In this document: one piece after another, positions 16,185 to 24,357 of the stretch | Numbering within the stretch: the first letter of the stretch is position 1 | Layout of the letters: each line of letters begins with the position of its first letter | Assembly (NCBI GenBank): GCA_016786705.1 | Contig: JAEUVV010000013.1 | Location: 124,001 to 188,000 of the forward strand | DNA length: 64,000 nucleotides | Source: Taibaiella sp. | GTDB taxonomy: Bacteria > Bacteroidota > Bacteroidia > Chitinophagales > Chitinophagaceae | Reading direction: 5' to 3' | Made by a program: the position numbers and the translations under genes | The notes under the pieces: generated by a model | What the model was told of the DNA's origin: nothing | Databases searched by the model: none | The model's input: the letters and a program-made list of their open reading frames with translations, nothing else

Positions 16185-19100
16185 TTACTGTTTTACAAAT
16201 CGCTGGCGGAGGATCACTTTATCCTCTTCACCAGTAACGACTACAAAATAAACACTGTTCGCTAAGGCTGATACATTCAGGCGTACTTTATTGCTACCTG
16301 TTTTTATAGCGTTTACGCTTAATTCCTGGCCCAGAAGGTTGTAAATGCGCACCTGATCGTTCTCCCGGATGCCATCTACGATCAACTCATGAGCTACCGG
16401 GTTCGGGTAAACAATAATACCGCTTTTACTTTGTTGCATTACGCTCACCACAGCACTGTATTCAAACTTACCATCAAAGTCCAGTTGTTTTAAACGGTAG
16501 ATATTCTTACCGTTTAACGGCTGCTTATCGGTAAAGCTATAATCCAGCCTTAGATTGCTGTTGCCGTTTATGGCTTTACTGTTCGCATTACCGATCCGCG
16601 TCCAGTAAGTTCCTTCTGCGCTTCTTTCAATATCAAAACCTTTACTATTCTGCTCCATAGCAGTGGCCCAGTCTAAAACAACATCATCCCCTTCCTTATT
16701 TGCCGTGAACAGTAATAACCGGGTTGGCAGAGGCGTAGTTGTTGAGATGCGGTAAGGAACAGAAGGGCTGCTTACTCCTGCCTTATCTGTGATGGAATAG
16801 TCAAAGCCGATCTCGCTACCTGTAGTACCGGCACCACCCTGGCCATATATAGCCAGCTTTGTGGCATCAAAGTTAGGTATGCTTACCGGGCCAGAAGTAA
16901 CATCGATCGCTACTGCACCAGCGCCAAAGTCATAATACAGTTTAGTATTTGCGTTGATGGTATTGATTACGAATGTAGTACCCGTATTGCTGCGACAGGC
17001 TGATACACCCGCACAATCTTCAGGGTCGGTACCGGATAAAGAACCACCCGATCCATTATAACCGGTCAGGTCAGGAGATGAAGCAAGTATAGATTTGTAG
17101 CCCGTTACTAAAGGGAAACCGGCAGGTGGTGTAAGACTAAGCGAAGTCTGCTCAACGTTAAAGGTCTTACTATCGGCAACCGGTGGTCTCTGGATACCGA
17201 AGACCAGGCCGCCCCTGCCCGTAAACATTTTGGCTATAGTCATACTGCCATCCGGTGTACCATCGCCACCGGCAAGTCCGGTACGGTTTTCCCCGGTAGT
17301 AACCCAACCTGCAGGAGGCGTTGTATTGATAGGTGTAGTATTGGCATTAGCTCCTACTGGGTATACTGCTGTCGACAACTTTAACGTATATGGACTATCA
17401 CCGGTCACGGATATAGAGAAAGTGCCATCTGCGGCTACAGGCACCACTGCGTCGATAATGCCGGTAGCTGTATTAAAAGCGTAAACATAAAGAGTCCCCC
17501 CAGCATTCGTGCCATTTTCCCCGGAAGTGATAAGCTTATCGCCATTAGCGTCGTCGATCACTGTACCGCAATAATTTTGTCTTAAAGTATCTGTTTTAGA
17601 CGCCACGCAAACCGGGCTGGCCGCATAACGCACCTGAACTGAATAAATACCCCCTGCAATCATAGAGATCGAAGGAGCAGACTGCCATGCAGAGGACCAG
17701 AAAGAGCTTACTGCCCTGTATTCATAGCCGGCCCCTACAGGTGAAGTAATGGTAATATTACCGGCGGCACCGGAGCAAGGTAAAGGCGTCACGGTAGTAA
17801 CTGGTGTAGCCGGCATTACACCGTTCACTACAAAGCTTACCGTATCGCTGCTGCTGCAACCTCCGTACAAGCTGGTAATGGTCCACTTATAGGTGTAGGT
17901 ACCTGTTACATTAATACCGCTTACTGTTGTATTCGGTGTATTTACATTGCCAATAGTCGCCGTGCTGCCAGCAGGTACTGCTACTTCAGACCATAACCCT
18001 GTTCCTGAGCCGGGGCTGTTGCCTAGTAGCGTTAGGGAGTTGGTACAGGAAATGATCTGGTCGGAACCGGCATTGGCGTTAACGGGATTTTCTACATGCA
18101 CCACAAAGGTATCCACATTAGAAGTACCCGAGCAGGCATATTCCTGTCCAATGAAATCCCCGACGCTGGCTGTATATGGTGCTGATACCACCCGGAACAC
18201 ATAATCTCCGGCCATGGTAAGATTAGAAATGGTCGTACTGGTGCTGGTCAGGCTGCGCAGGTTAGTCCCGGTAAAAGCCGGCGTACCGGAGCCTGCAGGC
18301 TTGGAAACTACCGAAAAATTATATTGGCCATCAAAGTCCTGGAAATAACTACTGTTTACCGCTCCTTTATAAACCGCCGGCAAAGGTACGTTGGCAGATA
18401 TGGCACCCGTACCGGGATAACAAACGCTGATATCAGGTATAGACACATTGGGTCTTGCATTATCGGAAACATGGATGTAATAGGCACGGTTATCCGGGCA
18501 ACTCATGTCAGCAGCATAAGAAGATAAGACGTTAAACTTGTAAGTACCTACCTGCCAACCTCCTGCAGGTGGCGTAACTGTAGCCATCCGGTTACGGGTA
18601 CCGGCGCCACTCACCACAACACTTGGGTATCCTCCGGGAGGCTGGGTACCTGATGGCGTTACGGTAGTATATACCGTAGGGGAATCCAGGGCATTGAGAT
18701 CAAAATAAAATGTTTCAGGAGTAGTGGTACCTACCATGCTGTTGCAATGGTGTTCTCCACCCGTACCTGTAAAAGAATAAATGACCAATTGCTCCGGTGC
18801 ACCATGCCCGGCAGGTTGAAAATTAACCCTGTACGGTACCGGGTTGCCTACTGTGTAGGTGTATTGTGATGTGGTGTAGGTACCACAGGCATTAGATACT
18901 GTAAGGGTGAACACATACGAGCCAGATGTGGTAATACCGTTAAGAATTACCATACGGCTTTCAATACTGCCTAAGCTCAGGTTACCACCCGCAGGCTGGC
19001 TGACCACGTTTAGGGTAACCGTATTTCCATTGGCAGCTGTACCGGCAGAACCGGCATAAGCTGTAGAGAAGGCCGGCGAACTACTGGTAAGGCTGAAATT

Positions 19101-19889
19101 ATAAGTAGTAGGGTTATAACCGGCAAAAGCGCAGGTGTTAGTATTAGCAGGAAGTATGATGTTAGGGTTCGGGATAAAGTTTACTATAGCAGTATCCTCG
19201 TAGCTGCAAGTCCCATCGTTAGATGTGATTCTCAAAATCGCATAGTAAGCCGGATCAATATCATGATTGACTTTATTGATCAACGAAAAATCAGGGGTAG
19301 CTATACTTGTACTACTGAATTGTGAGTTAGTGCTCACAACAGTACTAAATCTTGCCAGGGAAAAAATGTTTACAGACCGCCAGGATCCGGTAAAGCCTGC
19401 TGGTATTACACCGGCCAGCGGTGTGGTGCCGGTTGTGGCACAAATGTTAGTTACATCCGGTCCCGCGGTAAAGCTTACCGGGCGCGGATGGGCTGTAATA
19501 GTCACATCACTGGTAGCAACTCCTGTACCGCAGTTACGGGTGAGGCGGAAGGTGTAGTTCCCGTCAGCGGTCATACCGGTAATATTGGTTGTCAGGTTAT
19601 CGGGAGAAACAATAGTAGGGGTTACAGGGCCGGAGATAAAAGTCCACAGGGGCGTATTCAGGGTCCCTAAAGTTCCGCTGACGGAACCCACAAGTGTGGT
19701 GGTACTACCGCAAACCGTGGCATTGCCACCCGCATTTGCGGTACAATTCTGCGCATAAGTTCCATAAGTGCCCAGGAATACCAGGAAGCAAATGGCCAAT
19801 AGCTTTTTCAGCGCGCTGCCTGACGACAGCGCCAGTAGCTTAAGATAAGCATTAAGGGTTTGTTTACCCTTTGGGTAATTGTGTTTCAT
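16185..19889 (-). CDS. Large T9SS cargo with PKD/Ig-like beta-sandwich array
   Basis: A 1234-residue surface protein. After a long N-terminal signal region (hydrophobic core ALKKLLAICFLVFLGTYGTY, cleavage near TYAQ) come several Ig/PKD-like repeats with the recurring pattern of cysteine-bounded question domains: NCTANAGGNATVCGSTTTLV, ANAGSDQIISCTNSLTLLGN, and phrases such as TNITGMTADGNYTFRLTRNC and SNLTMAGDYVFRV. A late region (about 960-1090) binds no known template. The protein ends with the fibronectin-like block (VVLDWATAMEQNSKGFDIER ... YRLKQLDFDG) and a type A sorting domain (IIVYPNPVAHELIV). Such arrays act as long adhesive stalks or glycan-binding surfaces in gliding Bacteroidota. 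Exact domain borders are uncertain. Confidence 0.85.
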   Translation of the reverse strand: MKHNYPKGKQTLNAYLKLLALSSGSALKKLLAICFLVFLGTYGTYAQNCTANAGGNATVCGSTTTLVGSVSGTLGTLNTPLWTFISGPVTPTIVSPDNLTTNITGMTADGNYTFRLTRNCGTGVATSDVTITAHPRPVSFTAGPDVTNICATTGTTPLAGVIPAGFTGSWRSVNIFSLARFSTVVSTNSQFSSTSIATPDFSLINKVNHDIDPAYYAILRITSNDGTCSYEDTAIVNFIPNPNIILPANTNTCAFAGYNPTTYNFSLTSSSPAFSTAYAGSAGTAANGNTVTLNVVSQPAGGNLSLGSIESRMVILNGITTSGSYVFTLTVSNACGTYTTSQYTYTVGNPVPYRVNFQPAGHGAPEQLVIYSFTGTGGEHHCNSMVGTTTPETFYFDLNALDSPTVYTTVTPSGTQPPGGYPSVVVSGAGTRNRMATVTPPAGGWQVGTYKFNVLSSYAADMSCPDNRAYYIHVSDNARPNVSIPDISVCYPGTGAISANVPLPAVYKGAVNSSYFQDFDGQYNFSVVSKPAGSGTPAFTGTNLRSLTSTSTTISNLTMAGDYVFRVVSAPYTASVGDFIGQEYACSGTSNVDTFVVHVENPVNANAGSDQIISCTNSLTLLGNSPGSGTGLWSEVAVPAGSTATIGNVNTPNTTVSGINVTGTYTYKWTITSLYGGCSSSDTVSFVVNGVMPATPVTTVTPLPCSGAAGNITITSPVGAGYEYRAVSSFWSSAWQSAPSISMIAGGIYSVQVRYAASPVCVASKTDTLRQNYCGTVIDDANGDKLITSGENGTNAGGTLYVYAFNTATGIIDAVVPVAADGTFSISVTGDSPYTLKLSTAVYPVGANANTTPINTTPPAGWVTTGENRTGLAGGDGTPDGSMTIAKMFTGRGGLVFGIQRPPVADSKTFNVEQTSLSLTPPAGFPLVTGYKSILASSPDLTGYNGSGGSLSGTDPEDCAGVSACRSNTGTTFVINTINANTKLYYDFGAGAVAIDVTSGPVSIPNFDATKLAIYGQGGAGTTGSEIGFDYSITDKAGVSSPSVPYRISTTTPLPTRLLLFTANKEGDDVVLDWATAMEQNSKGFDIERSAEGTYWTRIGNANSKAINGNSNLRLDYSFTDKQPLNGKNIYRLKQLDFDGKFEYSAVVSVMQQSKSGIIVYPNPVAHELIVDGIRENDQVRIYNLLGQELSVNAIKTGSNKVRLNVSALANSVYFVVVTGEEDKVILRQRFVKQ

Positions 19890-20182
19890 AGCTTACTAAT
19901 TTTTGAACTAATAATGAGTATTTATAAATTATATGGGTTACTGCCTATCAATGTATTGTCTTTTGTTATTAATTTGTTATTAAATAAAATTATTATATGA
20001 TTTAATATGCAACATTAAACTTTTCAAAATTCCTAACAGAAAAATCAGGTAGAAGTACAGTTTTTATATAGAAGAACCTCAATGAAAAATATTTATAGAA
20101 AGAAGCGATCTGTTAAAAAGCGATAAGGAGTACACACCTGGAACCAGGTATATACTCCTTATTGCTTAGATGTGCTGCAATT
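19890..20182. other. AT-rich promoter region of the large T9SS gene
   Basis: A very AT-rich stretch (runs of TTATTAAATAAAATTATTAT) between the decayed T9SS gene and the large T9SS gene. I find no exact TAnnTTTG box on the minus strand and no ORF. It probably carries the promoter of the downstream gene. Confidence 0.4.
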
Positions 20183-20824
20183 TTATTCTTTCACAATCTT
20201 CCGGTTGTTGAAGGTACCATCATCCCCGGAAAACGCTGACTATATAAATACCCGCAGGGTAATCCGCCATATTTAAAGTGTACGGTGTAAGCCGCCCGGT
20301 TACTACGGTAAACATGACCTGTCGAGGGTATTACTGAGCACTATTTTATGCCTGCCACTCACGCTGCTGATCTCCAGTAGGTACTGAACCGGGTTAGGCG
20401 CGATGCTGATAGCTGCCTGCTGGGCGGTGAAGTCAAGCATTCTTACCGGGCTGTAGCTATTGCTACCATCAGCTTCCAGCTGCTTAAGCCGGAAAAACAT
20501 TTGCCTTTAGACAGGTTTTTACTTGATAAGTATTTGCTTGCAGTCCAGCCTTGTTGCCTTTGCTTGCTACATTATCCAGCATATAAAAATGACTGTCTTC
20601 CGCGCCATTTCTATATCAAAGCCAACTGTATTGATAGCACCATTTGTCTTCCATAGGAGCACTGCTGCAGGCTTATCCTCCTGTTGCACATTAAAAGACT
20701 GCATTGTAAGCGGTAATGAGGTACTAAACGCGAAGTCCTGGTTAGAAATGTCAAAAAGATAGCGCTTTATACTGCTTCCATTCGCAAATTTAGCGGCTGC
20801 TTTATAGGCATCATTGGCCGGCAT
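20183..20824 (-). pseudogene. Decayed T9SS cargo gene (C-terminal end with several frameshifts)
   Basis: Reading the minus strand and changing frame several times restores a typical T9SS tail: LLWKTNGAINTVGFDIEMAR, then in a second frame SHFYMLDNVASKGNKAGLQA. A third frame gives FFRLKQLEADGSNSYSPVRM and SIAPNPVQYLLEISSVSGRH, another TLNMADYPAGIYIVSVFRG, and the last NNRKIVKE followed by a stop at 20183. At least four frameshifts are needed, and an in-frame stop lies upstream of the first piece, so neither the start nor a full domain survives. The pieces match the fibronectin-like block and sorting domain of the three intact T9SS proteins nearby. This is therefore the remnant of a fourth cluster member and not a functional gene. 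Confidence 0.82.
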
Positions 20825-20952
20825 TTCTAAGTGGCCGGGGCGATCAACAGCATCGGCAACATGTAATTATAAGGACGAAAGTACTATTAATTTTAAAATG
20901 CAGGAGGCTACACAGATCCGCTCCTGATTGCTGTTTATGGCATATACCTATC

Positions 20953-21231
20953 TTATGAGCGCTTTCTAAACATAAAATAGCAAACCAGCAAAGTCGTATT
21001 AACCAGTACCGAAAAGGCATTGGATATAATGATAGGCCACTCTTTAAGCATAAGGCCATAAACGACCCAGAGCCCAACGCCGGACAGCAATACCCCGATC
21101 ATCAGGGGAGAAAGATTGGTAACGTCCTGCTCCCGGATCACTTTAACCAGTTGCGGCACCATCGAAACGGAAGTTAAAATGCCGGCTACGATCCCGATTA
21201 TCATTTCCATACGCTTGAATTTTAAATCCAC
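20953..21231 (-). CDS. SemiSWEET-type sugar transporter
   Basis: A 92-residue membrane protein with a single three-helix MtN3 unit, the bacterial half-size version of SWEET transporters that works as a dimer and moves sugars along their gradient. The first helix carries the family's Pro-Gln hinge (VSMVPQLVKVIREQDVTNLS); helices two and three are LMIGVLLSGVGLWVVYGLML and IISNAFSVLVNTTLLVCYFM, the second with the conserved Trp-x-x-Tyr-Gly and the third with the conserved Asn. The start may be Met8 (21210, MEMIIGIVAG), which gives the usual length of about 85 residues; the longer form adds only a short basic lead. Single gene. Confidence 0.9.
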   Translation of the reverse strand: MDLKFKRMEMIIGIVAGILTSVSMVPQLVKVIREQDVTNLSPLMIGVLLSGVGLWVVYGLMLKEWPIIISNAFSVLVNTTLLVCYFMFRKRS

Positions 21232-21362
21232 GGAAAAGATAATGATTACCTGGTTATTTTCCTTCTTTCTTCCCTATAGTTGTCCTTAACCGGGCAGCCG
21301 CAACATTAAATAAGTTATTTTTGCAGCTCCTGATCTTCGGGTACTCATTTTTATCAAACGAT

Positions 21363-21602
21363 ATGGAACAAGCAAACAATCCCCTGCATGGGGTACGACT
21401 GGATACAATACTTGAAACATTAGTGGATTACTATGATGGCTTCGAGCGACTGGGGGAGCAGATCAATATCAGGTGCTTTACGGATAACCCGAGTATCAGC
21501 TCTTCATTAAAGTTCCTGAGAAAAACACCCTGGGCAAGAGCTAAGGTAGAAAGCCTGTATTTGTATGTTTTAAGGCAGAAAAATAAAAACAAATCCTCTT
21601 AA
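21363..21602 (+). CDS. VF530/DUF2132-family small protein
   Basis: A 79-residue protein matching the VF530 (DUF2132) family almost throughout: NNPLHGVRLDTILETLVDYY, INIRCFTDNPSISSSLKFLR and KTPWARAKVESLYLYVL. A solved structure exists for the Vibrio fischeri member and it has been suggested to bind DNA, but its cellular role is not established. I start at 21363 (MEQANNP), which is where the family begins. A TATTTTTG box at 21316-21323 could be its -7 element. The stop codon lies 8 bases before the first of four RNA segments that can pair in alternative ways ahead of the downstream oxidoreductase gene. Confidence 0.9.
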   Translation: MEQANNPLHGVRLDTILETLVDYYDGFERLGEQINIRCFTDNPSISSSLKFLRKTPWARAKVESLYLYVLRQKNKNKSS

Positions 21603-21610
21603 AACTCCTC

Positions 21611-21778
21611 GCGGGGGCTCTTTATAACATTTTCTCTACCTATGCAGGGCAAAATAATTACGTTTTATCTATTTAAAAAATCAGCTAATAAGTCCCGCAG
21701 CATCTTTTTGATACAGAGAATAAACAGCAATACTTATTTAAGCGGGACTGCCTCATAGTTATGGGGCAGTCTTTTTTT
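21611..21778 (+). promoter_or_regulatory. Candidate attenuator with mutually exclusive stems
   Basis: Segment 1 GCGGGGGCT (21611-21619) can pair, with a G-U and a bulge, with segment 2 AGTCCCGC (21691-21698). Segment 2 is exactly complementary to segment 3 GCGGGACT (21742-21749). Segment 3 overlaps the left arm of terminator hairpin 4 (21746-21771). This is the 1:2, 2:3, 3:4 layout of an attenuator. It sits directly after the VF530-family stop codon and about 150 bp before the DAO-Rieske gene. The pairings are seen in sequence; a regulatory role is inference. Confidence 0.45.
21746..21778 (+). terminator. Rho-independent terminator after the VF530-family gene
   Basis: GACTGCCTCAT and ATGGGGCAGTC pair (one G-U) around AGTT and are followed by seven T. 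Confidence 0.9.
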
Positions 21779-21892
21779 AGCGACTATTGTTGCTATTCCA
21801 CAAGATCCCGTAAAAATTCAACAAAAAACAATCATTCGCTACATTTAAAACATGGGTAACCTGTCTGTTATGGGCCTGGCATCATTTTAGCT

Positions 21893-21907
21893 TGATCTAA
21901 TAGATCA
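21893..21907. promoter_or_regulatory. Palindrome before the DAO-Rieske gene
   Basis: TGATCTA-A-TAGATCA is a perfect 15-bp palindrome ending 18 bp before the ATG. Its position over the expected 5' leader or promoter suggests an operator; no binder is known. Confidence 0.4.
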
Positions 21908-21925
21908 TCTGTAAAAACTAAGGCT

Positions 21926-23443
21926 ATGTATAGGGACGGCGCAAGAAAAAGTATCTGGCAGGAAGTGGTCAAAAAATTTACTGCCCACTTCGATCAGGAA
22001 CCCATGTATGATGTAGCTATTATAGGTGGGGGTATAACCGGTATCACTACCGCGCACCGGCTTCAGTCAGCGGGCAAAAAATGTATTCTTTTAGAAGCAC
22101 ACAATATAGGGTTTGGCACATCGGGAGGTACCACAGCCCATATCAACGACTTTTTTGACACCACCTTCAAAGAAGCGATCAGTAAGTTTGGGCTGGATAA
22201 TGCAAAACTATTGAAGGAAGCGGGAAGAGAAGCCGTAAACTTTATTGCGCAAAATGTACTGCGCCATAATATAGATTGTGATTTCCAGATCAAGGACGCG
22301 CAGCTGTTCGCCCTGGATGAAAAGCAGGAAGAAAGGCTTGAAGCTATAGTAGATGGCGCGGAACAGGTAGGCTACTCCATGAAGTATATTAACAAGATTG
22401 ACTTTCCCTTTCTCTTCAAAAAGGCCGCACTAATAAAAGACCAGGCACAGTTCCATCCACTTAAATACCTGAACGCATTAGGTACGTTTTTCACGGTTGC
22501 CGGAGGACAGCTCCTGGAAGATTGCACCTGCATTAGCCATGAAGAGCAAGAGGAATATGTGCGCCTGGAAACTACGCTGGGCAACATAAATGCCCGGGAA
22601 GTCATTTATGCCACGCATACGCCGCCCGGGCTTAACCTGCTGCACTTTACGACCGCACCCTACCGCAGCTATGTGATCGCTTTTCATCTAAAAACCGGCG
22701 TATACCCTGAAATACTCGGCTATGACCTATCCGATCCTTACCACTATTACCGTACGCATATAGTGAATGGTAAAAAATTGCTCATTGCAGGTGGCGAAGA
22801 TCATAAAACAGGCCATGCGGAAGATACAGGCGCCTGCCTCTCCAATTTAGAGCATTATTGCCGGGAACATTTTCCTGTAGATACAGTTGCCTATAGCTGG
22901 TCGAGCCAGTATTACGAACCCGTGGACGGGCTGCCTTCAATAGGCAAACTCCCGGGAAGCGATGGCCGGATCTATATCGCTACCGGTTTCCGGGGTAACG
23001 GCATGTCTTTTGGCAGCCTTTCCGCGACTATATTATCCGATCTTATCCTGTCCGGGAGCAGTAAGTACGAAAAATTATTTAATCCGTCCCGCTTTAAACC
23101 TACCGCAGGCTTTACTGCTTTTATCAAAGAAAACGCTACAGTGGTCAGTGATATTGTTATGGATAAGATTACGATGGAGCATATCGACTCTTTAGGCGAG
23201 ATCAGGTCAGGGGAGGCCAAGGTTGTAAGACTGGACGGCTCCGCTTATGCAGCATACCGGGAGCAGGACGGCAAAATACACTTATTAAAAAGTACCTGCC
23301 CGCATGCTAAATGTGAAGTGCGCTGGAATAATGCGGAACTTTCCTGGGATTGCCCTTGTCACGGGTCCAGGTTTAATATAAATGGGCAATTACTGAACGC
23401 CCCGGCCACTACCGGTTTACCCCGTGTAGAACCTGATGGGTAA
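21926..23443 (+). CDS. FAD-dependent oxidoreductase fused to a Rieske [2Fe-2S] domain
   Basis: A 505-residue fusion. The N-terminal part is a D-amino-acid-oxidase-type FAD enzyme: dinucleotide motif VAIIGGGITGITTAHRL near residue 30, TSGGTTAHINDF, and a late GRIYIATGFRGNGMSFG block that closes the FAD site. From about residue 425 follows a Rieske domain with the first Cys-x-His in STCPHAKC and the second pair in WDCPCHGSRFN, then GQLLNAPATTGLP. Enzymes of this layout (DadA-like oxidase plus Rieske) are widespread but not well characterised. An electron path from FAD to the cluster is expected. There are no membrane segments or signal peptide, so it is cytoplasmic. It may be read through from the VF530-family gene via the candidate attenuator. 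Confidence 0.9.
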   Translation: MYRDGARKSIWQEVVKKFTAHFDQEPMYDVAIIGGGITGITTAHRLQSAGKKCILLEAHNIGFGTSGGTTAHINDFFDTTFKEAISKFGLDNAKLLKEAGREAVNFIAQNVLRHNIDCDFQIKDAQLFALDEKQEERLEAIVDGAEQVGYSMKYINKIDFPFLFKKAALIKDQAQFHPLKYLNALGTFFTVAGGQLLEDCTCISHEEQEEYVRLETTLGNINAREVIYATHTPPGLNLLHFTTAPYRSYVIAFHLKTGVYPEILGYDLSDPYHYYRTHIVNGKKLLIAGGEDHKTGHAEDTGACLSNLEHYCREHFPVDTVAYSWSSQYYEPVDGLPSIGKLPGSDGRIYIATGFRGNGMSFGSLSATILSDLILSGSSKYEKLFNPSRFKPTAGFTAFIKENATVVSDIVMDKITMEHIDSLGEIRSGEAKVVRLDGSAYAAYREQDGKIHLLKSTCPHAKCEVRWNNAELSWDCPCHGSRFNINGQLLNAPATTGLPRVEPDG

Positions 23444-23584
23444 CAGTATCTGCTCATTTGATTGCTGCGCCGCTTTTATATTGGGATAGCCATCAGTGCC
23501 CGTTAAATCTTTACCCTTAAAAAACGTGCTACTGAGGTAAGCACCAATGGACCGGAATTAACGTGCCGGCCTGGAAAAGCCTAG

Positions 23585-23710
23585 AGTGATGTTATCAGGG
23601 AAATATTGAGCCGGCTGGCTAATTTTGACAAAGATGAGCATAAGACTCATTATTTTTACCCGGAACCGCCGAAACCACAGCCCACCGAAGAATGGGAAAA
23701 GGTGCAATAA
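23585..23710 (+). pseudogene. Possible remnant of a short coding sequence
   Basis: From a TAG at 23582-23584 a 41-codon frame runs to a TAA at 23708-23710 and reads like the tail of a real protein (DVIREILSRLANFDKDEH, then YPEPPKPQPTEEWEKVQ). No ATG lies in the frame, and the same frame upstream of the TAG is open for about 30 codons more. This may be a decayed gene with an internal stop, or chance. A minus-strand frame just upstream (ending near 23443) also looks protein-like. Both are reported at low confidence. Confidence 0.25.
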
Positions 23711-23793
23711 AGAAGCTTAGCTGCTCATTCTTTTTTATAAAACGCCGCGCCATTTAAACTCCTGGCAGCGAAACATTATTTCCAGGCATCCAT

Positions 23794-23831
23794 AAAAAAC
23801 CGGCACCCCAGCTTTCGCTGAGGTATGCCGG
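23794..23831 (-). terminator. Terminator of the eight-cysteine gene pair
   Basis: On the minus strand CCGGCATACCTCAGC-GAAA-GCTGGGGTGCCGG is followed by TTTTTT, about 30 bases after the stop codon of the downstream copy. Confidence 0.88.
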
Positions 23832-23861
23832 CCAGGTGAAATGTAATGAATTAAGGACTTT

Positions 23862-24314
23862 TTAAGTAAATATCAGCCGCGCCATACCTGAACAAGCAAA
23901 TGCAGGATACCAGGTTGCTTTTGTATTGGCACAAGGGCTACAGGTAGCTGACAGTGACAGGTAAGCATAAAGCGTGGTCAGGCCACAGGGCGCCTGGCCT
24001 ACAGAGCCTCCGGAGGTAGCGCAGGCCAGCGGGCCATCAGGAATTTTAGCGGCAAAAATACCCTTGGGTACCGTTGTCGGAAAGGAACCGCCTAAAGTGG
24101 TACTATTGCTGTAAACATGGATACCGCCAGGAGGTATGGCGATTATATTACTGGCATAAATACCGCCACACATACACATTTCATCGCCAACTACATAATA
24201 GTATTGGGTACAATTAGTTTGATTTTGTACCGACAGCCCTATAGCAGAAGGGCTTTGAGCAAATGCGGCAAAAGAAAGCAGCATTGTAATAAGAACCGAG
24301 CATAGCTTTTTCAT
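23862..24314 (-). CDS. Secreted eight-cysteine protein, second copy of a tandem pair
   Basis: A 150-residue protein with a Sec signal peptide (MKKLCSVLITMLLSFAAFAQ). The mature part holds eight cysteines in the same order as the protein encoded upstream: NCTQYY, GDEMCMCGG, a later ACA, APCG, TCSPC and FAC. Shared wording also includes NQTNCTQYY, IPPGG, PKGI and IPDGP. Eight paired cysteines suggest four disulphides and a compact extracellular fold. I do not recognise the family and assign no function. Identity to the upstream copy is roughly half by eye, so the duplication is old or fast-evolving. There is no T9SS tail. Confidence 0.75.
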   Translation of the reverse strand: MKKLCSVLITMLLSFAAFAQSPSAIGLSVQNQTNCTQYYYVVGDEMCMCGGIYASNIIAIPPGGIHVYSNSTTLGGSFPTTVPKGIFAAKIPDGPLACATSGGSVGQAPCGLTTLYAYLSLSATCSPCANTKATWYPAFACSGMARLIFT

Positions 24315-24357
24315 GCTTAGATAAATTTAAAGGGAAAAGAAAAGTTTTTTAAAAGTC

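Noticed and set aside
24117..24305. Plus-strand frames antisense to the eight-cysteine genes
   Set aside because: Cysteine pattern, signal peptides and duplication all support the minus-strand genes.
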